Origin: Linyphia triangularis
Lineage: Eukaryota; Arthropoda; Arachnida; Araneae; Linyphiidae
Reading direction: 5' to 3'
Assembly: GCA_963978545.1 (NCBI GenBank)
Contig: OZ021725.1
Location: 85,296,305 to 85,360,304 of the forward strand
DNA length: 64,000 nucleotides
Position 1 is the first letter of the stretch; each line of letters starts with the position of its first letter. Below the pieces are notes generated by a model. That model was not told where the DNA came from. It worked only from the letters and a program-made list of their open reading frames with translations, and did no database searches. Shown in pieces: positions 44,893 through 55,799 of this stretch. The position numbers and the translations under genes are program-made.

Positions 44893-45111
44893 CTGCATAA
44901 ATAAAGGTACAATTAAAATGATTTAATTGTTGTCATTATTTTTTTGTCCACCCCCAAGAGGAACATTATATTTTAAAAGTGATGGAATTATTTAAAAAGT
45001 GTATGATAATTATGTATTTATTTTTTAAATTGATTTGTTTTGAAGAAAAAAACCTAATAATTCGTCTATTTTAAAACAACAGGTTATTTCATTTTAACCC
45101 ATTAATATTTT
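44893..45111. other. AT-rich spacer
   Basis: Nothing supported. Confidence 0.35.
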
Positions 45112-45315
45112 AAACTTTATCATTGAATCTTATATAAAACTATTTATCAATTACTTAAAAAAAAATTATGATTCTTTTATTTGAAATCGACTGTTTTCGT
45201 TATCGAACGTTATTCGTTCGAAAACTTTATCATTGAATCTTATATAAAACTATTTATCAATTACTTAAAAAAAAAATATGATTCTTTTATTTGAAATCGA
45301 CTGTTTTCGTTATCT
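45112..45315. repeat. 110-bp tandem duplication
   Basis: AAACTTTATCATTGAATCTT occurs at 45112 and 45222. The two copies are nearly identical through GACTGTTTTCGTTATC, differing by one base in the A run. The first copy ends with a short CGAAC...GTTCG palindrome that the second lacks. Confidence 0.92.
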
Positions 45316-46316
45316 ATATCTTCTTTTACTTCTCGATTAATTATTTGGAAAATTACCCAAATTCTGATGGCTTTTTTGCTCCCGAAGCTCAAAAGTACGG
45401 GTTGTCACGCGCCAGAACTACGTTCAAGCTTAATTTCATTGGACAATCAGCTTTTGCTTATCTGTAAGCTAAAGCGATATATTTCCGGAGATTTTTTTTT
45501 TTTTTTTAATTTTATTTGATTTCTACCTCTCATCACCAATTACAGTTTAGTTAGATATATTTAAAACACTCGGCATATCGCTTCATGTAATCTCGCGACA
45601 CAACCTTCAGTATTATAAATGACTAGGTGTACTATGTAAAGATTGTATTATGTTTGCAGTTCTATTATGTAGAGACTGGATAAACAACGGGTTCAATAAC
45701 TTTGAAATAGAGAGATTTAGTTAGTGCCTATAGTCAGTGAATGCCAATAATTGTTTTGTTCGTGAACCCAAATTACACTTGGTGAATGTCAATAACTGTT
45801 AATGAACATGACGAGCTATTAGAGAAAACGAATAACCGTTAGGGAACGCGAAAAAATGTTAGTGGATGTAATTAGAGATAACGTATTCCTATGTCTATGG
45901 TTGATTGATCTGTGGATTTGGACTCTTTTTACTGTTCCAGTACTGGTTATTACGTCTTATGGCGGAGGCGGTTGACTTCAGATACAGGACTCAATGGATA
46001 ATAGCACTGTACGTTATTTCGGCGTTATCAAAAGGAATTATACAGGAGAAGGCTGTTTTATAAGCCGAAGGATTAATAACATGAAAATAATGATATAATC
46101 ATTGTATAGTAAGAGATTTCATATTTCCCATGTTTGTATACTGTTTCAATTTCTTTCCTGGAGTCGTTGTCTTTTGAATACCAGGACCCGAACACATCGT
46201 TAGGAGAGTTGCTTTTACGACAAGATTTCTCAGGATGAAGTACACGAGTCGGGTTCTCTTCAAACTCTGGATTGAAAAAAGAGAAAGTTGACACGCCATC
46301 GATTGTTACGAATATT
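45316..46316. other. AT-rich DNA; possible exon-like ORF on minus strand
   Basis: The minus ORF at 46073-46378 (101 codons) contains a mid-section of mixed composition (reading NPEFEENPTRVLHPEK) preceded by a T-rich tract and AATCCAG. It could be an exon or old element coding sequence, but I recognise no domain and the frame is not secure. Some local near-repeats of 'gtgaatg..aataactgtt' are seen at 45740-45860. Confidence 0.3.
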
Positions 46317-46800
46317 TGTGGCGGTCTCGTGTACAAATAACAGAAAAAGCTTCTATGCACAGGAGTACTCTTTCGCATAGAGGTAGAGTATCTGTCTACG
46401 GATCTAGGAGTTCCTGGTTCGACTCCCGTTAGCGCATGTCGCTACATTGGTGACTATCGGACAACTGAATCATGCTGCCATTTATCGGCCCCTTCTGAAA
46501 ATACAACACGACTGCCACATAATCATCACGGTATCTTTGGCGACTCACTGCCAAACGCAACACACTCGACTCACTGCCAAACGCAACGCACTCGACTCAC
46601 ACGCAAGCAACTAAATCCTCCCCCTCCCCCCTTCGCGACTCACTGGGTAGGGGCTACGTGGTGGTCTCGTGTAGCGACTTCAAATAAAAGATAAAACTTC
46701 TAGACACTAGAGATATCTTTTGTCTAGCGGTAAAGCATCTGAAAGGAAAAGCAAAGGTCGCACGATCGATCCCAAACGCGTTATATTCTCAAATCGATTG
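46317..46800 (+). mobile_element. Candidate miniature LTR element with tRNA-like modules
   Basis: Two related segments, about 46317-46446 and about 46665-46800, both begin TGTGGCGGTCTCGTGTA / TGGTGGTCTCGTGTAGC. Both carry a tRNA-like box A (GAGGTAGAGTATCTG / GCGGTAAAGCATCTG), and a B-box-like GGTTCGACTCCC is clear in the first. After the first comes TTGGTGACTATCGG, resembling a primer-binding-site region, and before the second GGGTAGGGGCTACG, a weak purine tract. The layout LTR(130)-internal(about 218)-LTR would make a TRIM-type element. A tandem tRNA-derived SINE is the alternative. Confidence 0.4.
46541..46604. repeat. 26-bp tandem repeat
   Basis: CGACTCACTGCCAAACGCAA starts at 46541 and 46567, with a partial third unit at 46593. 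It lies inside the candidate miniature LTR element. Confidence 0.9.
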
Positions 46801-48299
46801 TCGAGTTGCTTGGTGTTTTTTCGAGTTAGCACTCATTGGAGACACAAATGTAGAGCAGTTTCTCTTTTTAAAACATCTTTCAAGCTTTTAACAATGCTCA
46901 TTAGCGCAGGTGTAGTTGTAACGATGTTTTAGCGTAGTATAGCCTTTATACATAGCTCTTAGGCTTTTTCATAGCTCTTAGGCTATGGAAAAAGATACAC
47001 GGCAATACAGCCAATTGCGTAAACGAGTATATAGATACTAAATAAACTTATTTTAAAATTGCCCATCGACGCGAATACATGAAACCTTAAGTTCCTATCA
47101 ATATTTAAAATATATACTTCATGGATTCTAAAAACCAGTATGTTTGATTGCTGTTGTTGAGGGTACATTATCCTACCTCACTCGTAAGTGGTGGTACTGT
47201 CTTTAATATTACGGTTTTAGGATGACTCTTGTTTTGAATAAATGATACCATTATAGTTATTTTATTAGAAGCCATAAATACTTATCCATGAATATCCAAT
47301 GCAATATGCAAGGTTTTTTTCGCAATTTATGGCAACAAGCATTCGCGTTTATTACTTAGAAGATTACAATAAAAAAAAAATTCGACTCTTACTTAATAGC
47401 AATAACAATTTCGAAAAGAATTGACTGGTTTTTTTTTTTTTTTTTTTTTTTTCTTCTTCTTTTTTTTTGGGGGGGGGGGGTGGTTTTTTTTTTTTTTTTT
47501 TGTAATGGATATAACCAAATTAAGATATGTGTGCAAATCATAAAGGTTACTCTTCCAAATAACATCTGAAAGATAATTTCAATCTAATAAAATAAAAAAA
47601 ATAAAAAAAAAAAAACATTTTCTACAAAGTAATAATTTAAAATCCTGTAACGCCTTTGGCTATCAAATTGATATTTTTATATTTGAATTTGCAAAACCTT
47701 AAAAAAGCATATGTAAGATATAAAAACAGGGATTTTCATTTTAGTTATTCTCAATAAATCTTCAATATAAGTAAAGCCATTGATGTGTAATTTCGTTAAA
47801 CAAAATCACATTAAGTAACTGTTCTTCAGAGCGCATTTCATTCTTCAATACTCATCAATTTCTATTAATTTTACACTTTTATTTGCTTTTTAAATTATCG
47901 CTTTCAAATGCAGTTATTGGGGACTTATTGTATTTGCTTTGTGTGTGCTTCTCAGTTCGCGATACCGTCGTTACATAAAATAACACACACAAAAAATATG
48001 TAATTTCATATCCTTTAGGGATTTTGATTAAAATAACGGGATTAAGGCATTTTAGATAGCAAAATTAAATTTAGTGGAAATGCATTTTTTATTATTATTA
48101 TTACAAAATATTCTCGAAATTGGTAGCTTTTGAATTATACTTTGTTCCTTCTGATATCCAAAATCTTTTTTGAACTGCCTGCTATTTTTTTTTTTTTTTT
48201 TAAGTATTGCAAATTAAACTTAATTTGCGAAAATCTAGTTTTTGTCGGTGTAAGAATTTTATTCACCATATATAAGAGCAGTTTGAATCAACCAATCAA
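46801..48299. other. Gene-free AT-rich stretch with a T/G homopolymer block
   Basis: An unusual block at 47429-47501 has T27, CTTCTTC, T10, G11, TGG and T18 in succession. Other A/T runs are at 47588-47616 and 48187-48201. ORFs at 46720-46932 and 46983-47168 are unsupported. Confidence 0.4.
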
Positions 48300-48880
48300 A
48301 AAGATAATATAGCCCATAAAAACAAAGTTTTTAATATAAATCATTTATATGCATTGCCAATTTTTATATTCATTTCACACAGCGCTGATTCTCTAATTTA
48401 GCTGATTCTGTAAGCACCGTGTGCTTGGTGTTTGCATCTCATTTTTAATATCAAAAACCTCACCATCAGCAAAATGAGCGACAAAACTACGTTTCAAAAT
48501 TTATTTATTAAAAATGAACGTAAATTTATACACTCACATCCAAATATCTTTTATTTATTCTGCTTAAAACAATTTTATTATTCATTTATTAAAAAAAAAA
48601 TTGCCAACAGGAAAGAGTTTTTAAATGGTCGGTTGAAAGCTATTTTAGTGCGATTGGATGACGGTAAGTTAGTTTAATAGTATTTCGTAAAAGCGACCTT
48701 TTAGTGAGAGTTACAGCCCCAAAATTTGATAGAATGCTTTGTCATCCACATCAAATCTTTCTGCCGAGTTTCAGCTCGATTGGATGACAGCAAGAGGATT
48801 AATTAGGCCTACGCAGATTCCACTCCGCATCAACAAACAAACAAACATACAAAAGCGAAATGAATCTAAAGGATTTAAAA
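48300..48880 (+). repeat. Dispersed repeat family C, copy 2
   Basis: Aligns with 9081-9650 along its length ('catttatatgcattgccaat', 'gattggatgacgg', AGCCCCAAAATTTGATAGAATGC). It ends with an (AAAC)n tract near 48832-48852. The ORF at 48432-48677 is carried by the repeat. Confidence 0.65.
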
Positions 48881-48964
48881 AGCATATCCTTCGAAAATCA
48901 ATTTACATTCTGAAATCTGGACGGTAGTGATTGTTTCCCTGGGAGTTCTGTGTAGGGATAAGAA

Positions 48965-49105
48965 AGTACACAAGCATACCCCTGACTATGGATGTTTGTT
49001 ATGTTTCGGAATACTCGTTAAGCTGTAGGTCCCGGCCTGAATAGCCGTCACTGTGCGTACAAATAGGTCGTTGAGCGTACAAACCAAGCTCTACTTCTTG
49101 TACCC
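48965..49105 (+). mobile_element. SINE-B body fragment
   Basis: 'gttaagctgtaggtcccggc', 'gaatagccgtcactgtgcgt' and 'aataggtcgttgagcgtac' match 63370-63440. The tRNA-like head is mostly missing. Confidence 0.6.
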
Positions 49106-49149
49106 TCCATCTCCCCCCACCCTTCCTCTATAAGTCTCTCATAATACTA

Positions 49150-49790
49150 TATTTTTACTTTCAATTACCCATATGTATACATAGGGTACCTATATGAAAG
49201 TATAGTATTCGGTCCAAAAAAAAATTATTATTTCCCCACGTTTTTGGGACATTCTTATTTCAAAAAAGTGATCTAGAAAAAAATGTATGTCTGTGGTCAG
49301 CATAACTCCCGAACAAATTGATCTACGATGTTCAAATTTGATTTGCGGATAGGTGATGGCACAGGGACCTACCATTGAGAGTGTAGTCAAAATTGAGCAT
49401 GCGCATAAGGTAGCAGCTATTGAAAAAATTATGATTTTCAGAAACTGCTAAAAAACGGCTGAAACGATTTTGTTTAAAATCTCTGTGGTAGTGTCTCTTA
49501 AGGCGTTCTATACGTCCTCACCTCCGAAATTCCCATAAAATTGCTTTAATGACGTAAAAAGTTGAAAAACGTATGGCTTCTCTTTCCTTGAGCATACCTC
49601 ATCAACGATTATTTTACATTCTCTCCTCAGTTTTACTTATAATAAGAGATAAAATAAGGTTTATCGAAATGTATATCGCCAAACTGGCAATTTTTTCTAA
49701 AATGATGAAAATATAAAGTCGGTAAATGATACAAATCCACGTCAGTATTATAGTGTAATTGAAAATCACGCGATGCTCCGCACCCCTAGT
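49150..49790 (-). mobile_element. Family E, inverted near-complete copy
   Basis: Plus strand starts TTTTTACTTTCAATTACCCA and ends GCTCCGCACCCCTAGT. It contains 'ctgtggtcagcataactccc' and 'gagcatgcgcataaggtagc'. The ACCCCTAGT end is followed by a second 'tacccctagt', as if the end were partly duplicated. LTR family F copy 2 lies immediately beside it. Confidence 0.8.
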
Positions 49791-49806
49791 TACCCCTAGT
49801 TCTAGT

Positions 49807-50270
49807 TGTTGCACAAATTGTCTGTATATAGTGTAAATAGTGACGTATTATTTTAAAATTCTTTTGTAATTTATTTTTATCTTATTTTATTTATTAACAG
49901 CGATTATACGGGTTAGAAAAAGGTGGCAACACCTAAAGCCATCGAGAAATTTCGAGATGTTTCTTTTCCGACGAATTGGCTGGAAATTTCACGAATGTGC
50001 TCTCGCGCCAACTATAAATAAGACTGGAGATCGGGAAAGTTTTCAGATTGACTTCGGACTTCGATGAAATCTGATCGCTTTGTTTACCTATTGGAGTGAG
50101 CTTGTATAATCTCTGTATCCGAAGTTGTTTTTGCTGAAGCTTGTATTGAAGATTAATAGTGATTGCACTGTTATCTGTGAATAAATTTTGTGAGTTTTCT
50201 GATGAGAGAATAAATATTTTTATACCGTAAAAACTGTGCCATCATTGCCTCAGTGGAAAAATTCATAACA
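49807..50270 (+). mobile_element. LTR-like sequence, family F copy 2
   Basis: Starts TGTTGCACAAATTGTCTG and ends AAATTCATAACA, so TG...CA ends are present. TATA-like ACTATAAATAAG is at about 50009, and AATAAA occurs near 50180 and 50211. Aligns with 42068-42529. I could not see a clean target-site duplication. No internal region is attached, so it is probably a solo LTR. Confidence 0.65.
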
Positions 50271-50654
50271 GTATGTTATGTTTTTGAAAGGAAAAGTCAG
50301 AAGCGAAAGAAAATACTTTTAATTATTCTTTCCGATTCTGGTGTAATGGAGGAAAACAAATTTGTTTCCATTTCTGAGATTTAAAAAAAACTTACTATTT
50401 TAATAGTAATTAAAAACTTTTATTCAAGTTCTATGTTTTTTATGTTTGGCATTTAAGAAAACTATCATTTGAAATAAAAAAAAATAAAAAATGAAATATA
50501 AAAATTATTTTACCAATTATCCCTAAAAAAGAACACAAGTTTCATGAACGCACTATACGGTCGTTTACTTGTAATCACATAAATCATCAACGATTCATTT
50601 AAAATTTATCAAACTTTGTATTTCAAAATATATATATATATTTTTTAATTTTTA
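50271..50654. other. AT-rich spacer
   Basis: Nothing supported. Confidence 0.4.
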
Positions 50655-51549
50655 AGATAAATACAAATATGGATTAATATTATGGAATTGCTATTTAATT
50701 TCTTAAAGTTTTATTTTGCTTTAATATTCATATTATTTTTGACTATACGACTATGAATTAAAACAGTATACTTGTATATTTGAGTCGATTGATTTTAAAA
50801 GAGGACTTCTGACATCTTCCAAATTTAAAAAGAGAAGAGAGAAACATTTGGGTTTTAAAGCAACATCCAAATTAGGATTCACTCTACCTATATTGTATTT
50901 TACAGTAAAATCGTTCCTATTGACAAGGGCATTTTTTTTTTTTTTTTTTTTTTTAAAGATAAATACAAATATGGATTAATATTATGGAATTGCTATTTAA
51001 TTTCTTAAAGTTTTATTTTGCTTTAATATTCATATTATTTTTGACTATACGACTATGAATTAAAACAGTATACTTGTATATTTGAATCGATTGATTTTAA
51101 AAGAGGACTTCTGACATCTTCCAAATTTAAAAAGAGAAGAGAGAAACATTTGGGTTTTAAAGCAACATCCAAATTAGGATTCACTCTACCTATATTGTAT
51201 TTTACAGTAAAATCGTTCCTATTGACAAGGGCATTTTTTTTTTTTTTTTTTTTTTAAAAAGATAAATACAAATATGGATTAATATTATGGAATTGCTATT
51301 TAATTTCTTAAAGTTTTATTTTGCTTTAATATTCATATTATTTTTGACTATACGACTATGAATTAAAACAGTATACTTGTATATTTGAGTCGATTGATTT
51401 TAAAAGAGGACTTCTGACATCTTCCAAATTTAAAAAGAGAAGAGAGAAACATTTGGGTTTTAAAGCAACATCCAAATTAGGATTCACTCTACCTATATTG
51501 TATTTTACAGTAAAATCGTTCCTATTGACAAGGGCATTTTTTTTTTTTT
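50655..51549. repeat. Three near-identical 302-bp tandem copies
   Basis: AGATAAATACAAATATGG begins copies at 50655, 50957 and 51260, spacings 302 and 303. Each ends in a poly(T) tract after 'gacaagggca'. The only substitution I saw is GAGTCG / GAATCG / GAGTCG near 'atatttgagtcgattg', plus T-run length changes, so the duplications are very recent or an assembly artefact. No ORF is shared. Confidence 0.96.
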
Positions 51550-51857
51550 AATTATTGATTTTGGCAAGTCATCAAATTTAAATTTTATTGCGTTCCCTTT
51601 TAAATTCAAACAGCATAAGTCTTGAGGAATTTTAGATAAAATTACATTAGAGCCAAGAATATCAATAAAACACAATTCTAAATTCCAATTTAAAAACCAA
51701 AATATTATCCAATTTAAAAGTTATCTCGTTTTAAGTAATATTTAATAAAAAAAATAAATTATAATGATGAATTTTATTACCATTACTTCGAGGGTCACTT
51801 AAACATTCTCATGAGTCGGTTTGGATACCATACCAGAACGGGGCGATGTTCTTCTGC
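51550..51857. other. AT-rich spacer
   Basis: Nothing supported. Confidence 0.4.
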
Positions 51858-51865
51858 AATATACT

Positions 51866-52421
51866 CAGGGGTGTAGTGGAGCGGGAACGCCTGGGAACGT
51901 CGATCCGTTACCTTTTTTGAAGGAGGAACGGCGTTCCCTCACCTGAATTTTTTTGTTCTTTTCTTTACGTGGCACTTAACGGAAAGTCAAGTAAGAAAAT
52001 TATAAAGTTCTTTTGTGAGAACTATGCCTTCGTTTTCGATCCACAACTTCAGAGCTGAGCCATCGATATAGATGAGTTGAGCAGGCAAGTTCAAGTATTT
52101 GCAAAACACTTGAAAGAGGCGCGGCAACCCGCACATGGCCATTCCATGAACAATTCGATTGATGAAGTAGACTCCCCCTCCCCTCTCGCAGTCTTTCGAT
52201 GTTTTAATGCTACTTCATTAGAAATGAACTGACGTATGTATTTTTCAGGTTTATGTTGTTTGTTTTGAAATTACTAAAGTAGTATTAATAAAGTTATTTA
52301 TTCTTAGTTGTCCTTTTTCCTCCCCCCCCCCCTCCCGCATCTTCACAGAATAAAAATAATAAACGTTTGTAACGACGCGACATAGCGTTCCCACACCTTT
52401 TTATTTTACACTACACCTCTG
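51866..52421. mobile_element. hAT-type element with 8-bp TSD AATATACT
   Basis: 556 bp, left end CAGGGGTGTAGTGGAGCGGG, right end ACACTACACCTCTG, flanked by perfect AATATACT (51858-51865 and 52422-52429). An additional inverted word GGGAACGC / GCGTTCCC lies subterminally. Interior 51980-52040 shares 'aagttc..ttgtgagaactatgc' with the hAT at 7138-8086, so both descend from related autonomous elements. No intact transposase. A plausible degraded frame around 52070-52150 has no confirmed domain. Confidence 0.92.
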
Positions 52422-52429
52422 AATATACT

Positions 52430-52679
52430 TCATAGATTTCCCAATATCATCCATTTTACTTGCCATAGTTGTTCTTCTGATCATGTACGGTTCAGAAGGG
52501 AATCTTAAAAAAAAAATTATTTGTTTCTCAAACGAATTTTATGCTCTGTAAACAACAACAAAAAAAGCACCATCCGCAACAGCAAATCTAATTCAAAGTT
52601 TGGCTTACCTTTCTGTTGTTATATTCAAGTTACTGAGATATATCTATCCCTTAATCTTAAATATGTTTAAAGGATACTA
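52430..52679. other. AT-rich spacer
   Basis: Nothing supported. Confidence 0.35.
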
Positions 52680-52870
52680 CAGTCAACTCGCGATAACTCG
52701 AAGTTCAAGGGACTAGCCAAATTCTTCGATTTATCCAAAGTTCGAGTTATCGGAAGTCATTTTCTATTCGAGGCACATTCTTGGGACCTAATGAAAATTT
52801 CGAAATAAGCCAATATTCGACTTATGAGACTTCTGTAATTCGGCATCAAGAACATAATAATGCGAACAAT
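52680..52870 (+). mobile_element. pogo/Tigger-type terminal fragment
   Basis: TA then CAGTCAACTCGCGATAACTC, followed by a subterminal pair ('actcgaagttcaaggg', 'aaagttcgagttatcgg'). The TA target and CAGT...CGATAA.TCGAA form are typical of pogo-group Tc1/mariner termini. I see no matching right end or transposase. Confidence 0.5.
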
Positions 52871-53177
52871 AGGTTTTTTTTTTCTTTCTTTGGAAAACAC
52901 ACGCTTTTCTTACCTACTTGCAAGATTTAACTTTCCGTAAAAAAATTACTTCAAATTTCGAGTATTTCCTATTACCTGATTTCAACCAAAAAGTACTCAA
53001 TAAAATAGTATTGTTTGAGGAAGCAATACACCAGATTTCAAGACTGATAACTTTGGAGATAAGCGGAAAGTTGTGATCTTTATAGGAGAACAGCGAAATT
53101 GATTTTAAAAGAGGTCTTCTGAACTGAAATTCCCTTCTAAAATCATACGGAAACTTTGCAGTTCTTTGTACTATAAG
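52871..53177. other. Stretch with one minus-strand ORF
   Basis: The 111-codon minus ORF 52914-53249 extends across the end of the hAT element at 53186 and shows no domain, so I do not call it a gene. It could include remnant sequence of the pogo-type element on its left. Confidence 0.35.
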
Positions 53178-53185
53178 GTTACTAT

Positions 53186-53991
53186 CAGGGCCTGATTTAG
53201 AAATTGTTTTACTGTAGGCCCAACATTCAGAAAGGGGCCCCAATAGCAAATATTTATTTCCTTACGTTACAATATTACCAGATCAAGCTACATTCGTTAA
53301 GACTAACTTTTTACAATTAAAACTCATAGTTTACTTTCATACGATTTTTTGTTGTTGTTATAATTAGTATGATCTTGATTTGCTCAAAACTTTTGAATTA
53401 ATCAAGACCCCCCATGAACATTGATTTTAAAGCACATTTTCCTGTATTTTAAACTTACATTTTACCACAGGGTCCACAAATTATATAATAATAAAGATTA
53501 CTTAATTTTATAACAATAATTGTAAATAATACAAAGTAACCTTCCCACTGTTTCCACGATCTCACCAAAAAGGAGGGCCAAAAAAAGTCCACGGAAGAGC
53601 CTGCAAACCAACCAATCACAAAGACTCTTTCATTTCATAATATAAGAAGTTGTATATGGTTGGTTGGTTGGTGAACATCTCTTTACATGAAACGAGAGAA
53701 GGAGAACAGCAGCGTAAAGCCCTTGTCTCCGTGTACATGCGAAAAAGTTGTATATGATTGGCTGAACCGGAAAGATTTGCTTAATTAGGTTTTATTAGGT
53801 TAATCTATCTAACTTAACTCTCTGTGACTATAAAAAATATGGAATTTGCGGATGTGTAACTAAAAAAATTTTATTATTTTTGTTCAGTACTTCCCATATA
53901 AAGACAATTATATTTAAAATTTTCAGAAAACTTTCAAAATTTGGGGGCCCCTAGGCCCGGGCCTAGTGGGCCTAATGGTAAATCAGGCCTG
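53186..53991. mobile_element. hAT-type element with 8-bp TSD GTTACTAT
   Basis: 806 bp, left end CAGGGCCTGATTTAGAAATT, right end GGTAAATCAGGCCTG, both continuing into 'gggcccc'-rich subterminal DNA. Perfect GTTACTAT flanks at 53178-53185 and 53992-53999. Interior contains a GGTTGGTTGGTTGG patch near 53657-53671 and no intact ORF. Non-autonomous. Confidence 0.92.
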
Positions 53992-53999
53992 GTTACTAT

Positions 54000-54965
54000 A
54001 ATTGGCAGAAACAAAGGTCTAACACCAAACGATGTATCTACCTTTATAATATCACATAGGATATAAATAAAAAAGTGTTTTGTGGATGGGAGAGCAGAAG
54101 TGCATTTTAATATCAAGCGGTTCATTCATAAAGAAATTTAAGAAAAATTACAACCTAACTTCCGCTTTTTCCTTCATCAATTTCGTACACAGGGTTGGCA
54201 CAAATTATTTGCGCGATGAAATTCAGATAGATCTATATAAATTCTAATAATTGGACAGTATAAAACTATTATTTTGCACCAACTAATTTATACTCACCAT
54301 GTCATTCAGTATGCAAACAAAATGGTTTATTATGATTAGCTATTATGAATTATACATATATATTTTAACTCTATTGCCAAATTATTACGTAAACATCCTG
54401 TATAACTTGCCTTTCATAACCAGCTCATAAACGTTGAACTGAAACACATTTGCATAACTATGTAAAAGAATATGCTGTATTCTTCTCGTTCTTTTAAGAC
54501 TTTGACAGAATAAACAGAATATAAATTTTGTGGAATTATTGGACAGGTATTTCCAAAACACAAAATATTGCGCAACTCCTAAAATATTACATATTCTTAA
54601 AAAATGTGCTTGCGTTTAATTTTAGCATTATATCTGCAAAGCCCGAATTTGGCGATTTTTTTTACATTGCAGATTGTATTGTTAAAATTGGTTTTCAAAG
54701 AAACTTTAATACCGCAACTCACTCACATTTTTAAAAAAAGATTCGGGCAGATTTACAACAGAGCATTATATACAGGGTCTTATGGGAGTAAGATTAGGTT
54801 TTTTCACTCTTCGGTGAAGTTGACGATTCGTGAATTCGACTATCTTAAAGTACATACTTTAATAGTGATTCTTTCACTGTAAACTCTGCATTGACACACA
54901 TTTGGTTAGCAAATAAATATATAGTTAGTCTTTTTCCATCTTCATGTAGAGTTTGGACGGATACC
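54000..54965. other. AT-rich stretch, no gene supported
   Basis: ORFs at 54528-54882 overlap in two frames and show no domain. Confidence 0.4.
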
Positions 54966-54973
54966 TTCGAAAC

Positions 54974-55310
54974 CATCGATATAAATAAACAACTGGATAG
55001 ACTGCTTAACGCTGGGAAAATGAAGCCGTTGCCAGATGCCGTTGGTGGGATAAAAAATACGGATTGCCGAGGGGATTGAAAATAAAATTTTGGATTGTAC
55101 ACAGCAGAAATGTCAATAGTAGACCTTAATAAGTAATAATGTGCAAAAAAATATATATACTCTAGCATTTTACAAAGTTTTTCATTTCCATCCAACTATA
55201 AAAGTGAACTGTGATTGGTTAATCTTCCCACCAGCTTCGCAATCCCCGGCGCGTTTTTCTCTTTGCATTGACAATGGAGCAGTCTATCCAGTTGTTTATC
55301 TATATCGATG
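54974..55310 (-). mobile_element. MITE family M copy 2 with perfect 8-bp TSD
   Basis: 337 bp, ends CATCGATATAAATAAACAAC and GTTGTTTATCTATATCGATG, flanked by TTCGAAAC at 54966-54973 and 55311-55318. It is the reverse complement of copy 1 (42920-43262) with few differences. No ORF. The two copies in this window probably spread recently. Confidence 0.95.
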
Positions 55311-55319
55311 TTCGAAACA

Positions 55320-55790
55320 CACTGTATATGTTAAAATTTTCGGTCAGATATTTTGTTTAACATCCTGTGGAAGTTGACATTTATAGCTAGATATATTTCA
55401 AGTACCCTGTAGATGTGAGCATTTTTGGTCAGATATATTTAAAATACCCGGTAGATATAGGCATTTTTCGTCAGATGCATTTGTAGATGCCACGTAGATG
55501 TTGACGCTGTTTGGTTAAGTATATTTTAATCCCGTATATATATCACATTTTGGAAATCATTAACTCTTTAGATGTTGGTATTTTCTATCAAACATGTTTC
55601 AAATATCCTGTAGATATTAATCTCTTGGTGAAGTTATATTCAAAACACTTCTTTGATGTTGGCTATTTCTGTCAAATAAATTTGAAATATCCTGTAGATG
55701 TCGACAACTTTGATTCGGTACATTTGAAACACCCTGGATCTATTGGCAGTTTTGTCAGACATTTTCGAAATTCTATAATAGTATTACAAA
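55320..55790 (+). repeat. Degenerate 42-43-bp minisatellite
   Basis: Words like CCTGTAGATGTTGGCATTTT recur at about 55366, 55409, 55451, 55494, (55537), 55568, 55610, 55652, 55694 and 55736, spacings mostly 42-43. The unit has diverged greatly. Because 42 is a multiple of 3, one frame stays open for 95 codons at 55511-55798 with a repeating Y-P-V-D-like pattern. A gene is not supported, since the frame is lost in the older units. Confidence 0.75.
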
Positions 55791-55799
55791 ACTCTTGAA

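Noticed and set aside
46358..46438. Possible genuine tRNA gene
   Set aside because: Box A and B are present, but the expected 5' acceptor strand does not pair with the sequence after the T arm, so a folded tRNA is not supported.
52914..53249. 111-codon ORF as a host gene
   Set aside because: It crosses the boundary of a hAT element with a perfect TSD, so the frame is fortuitous.
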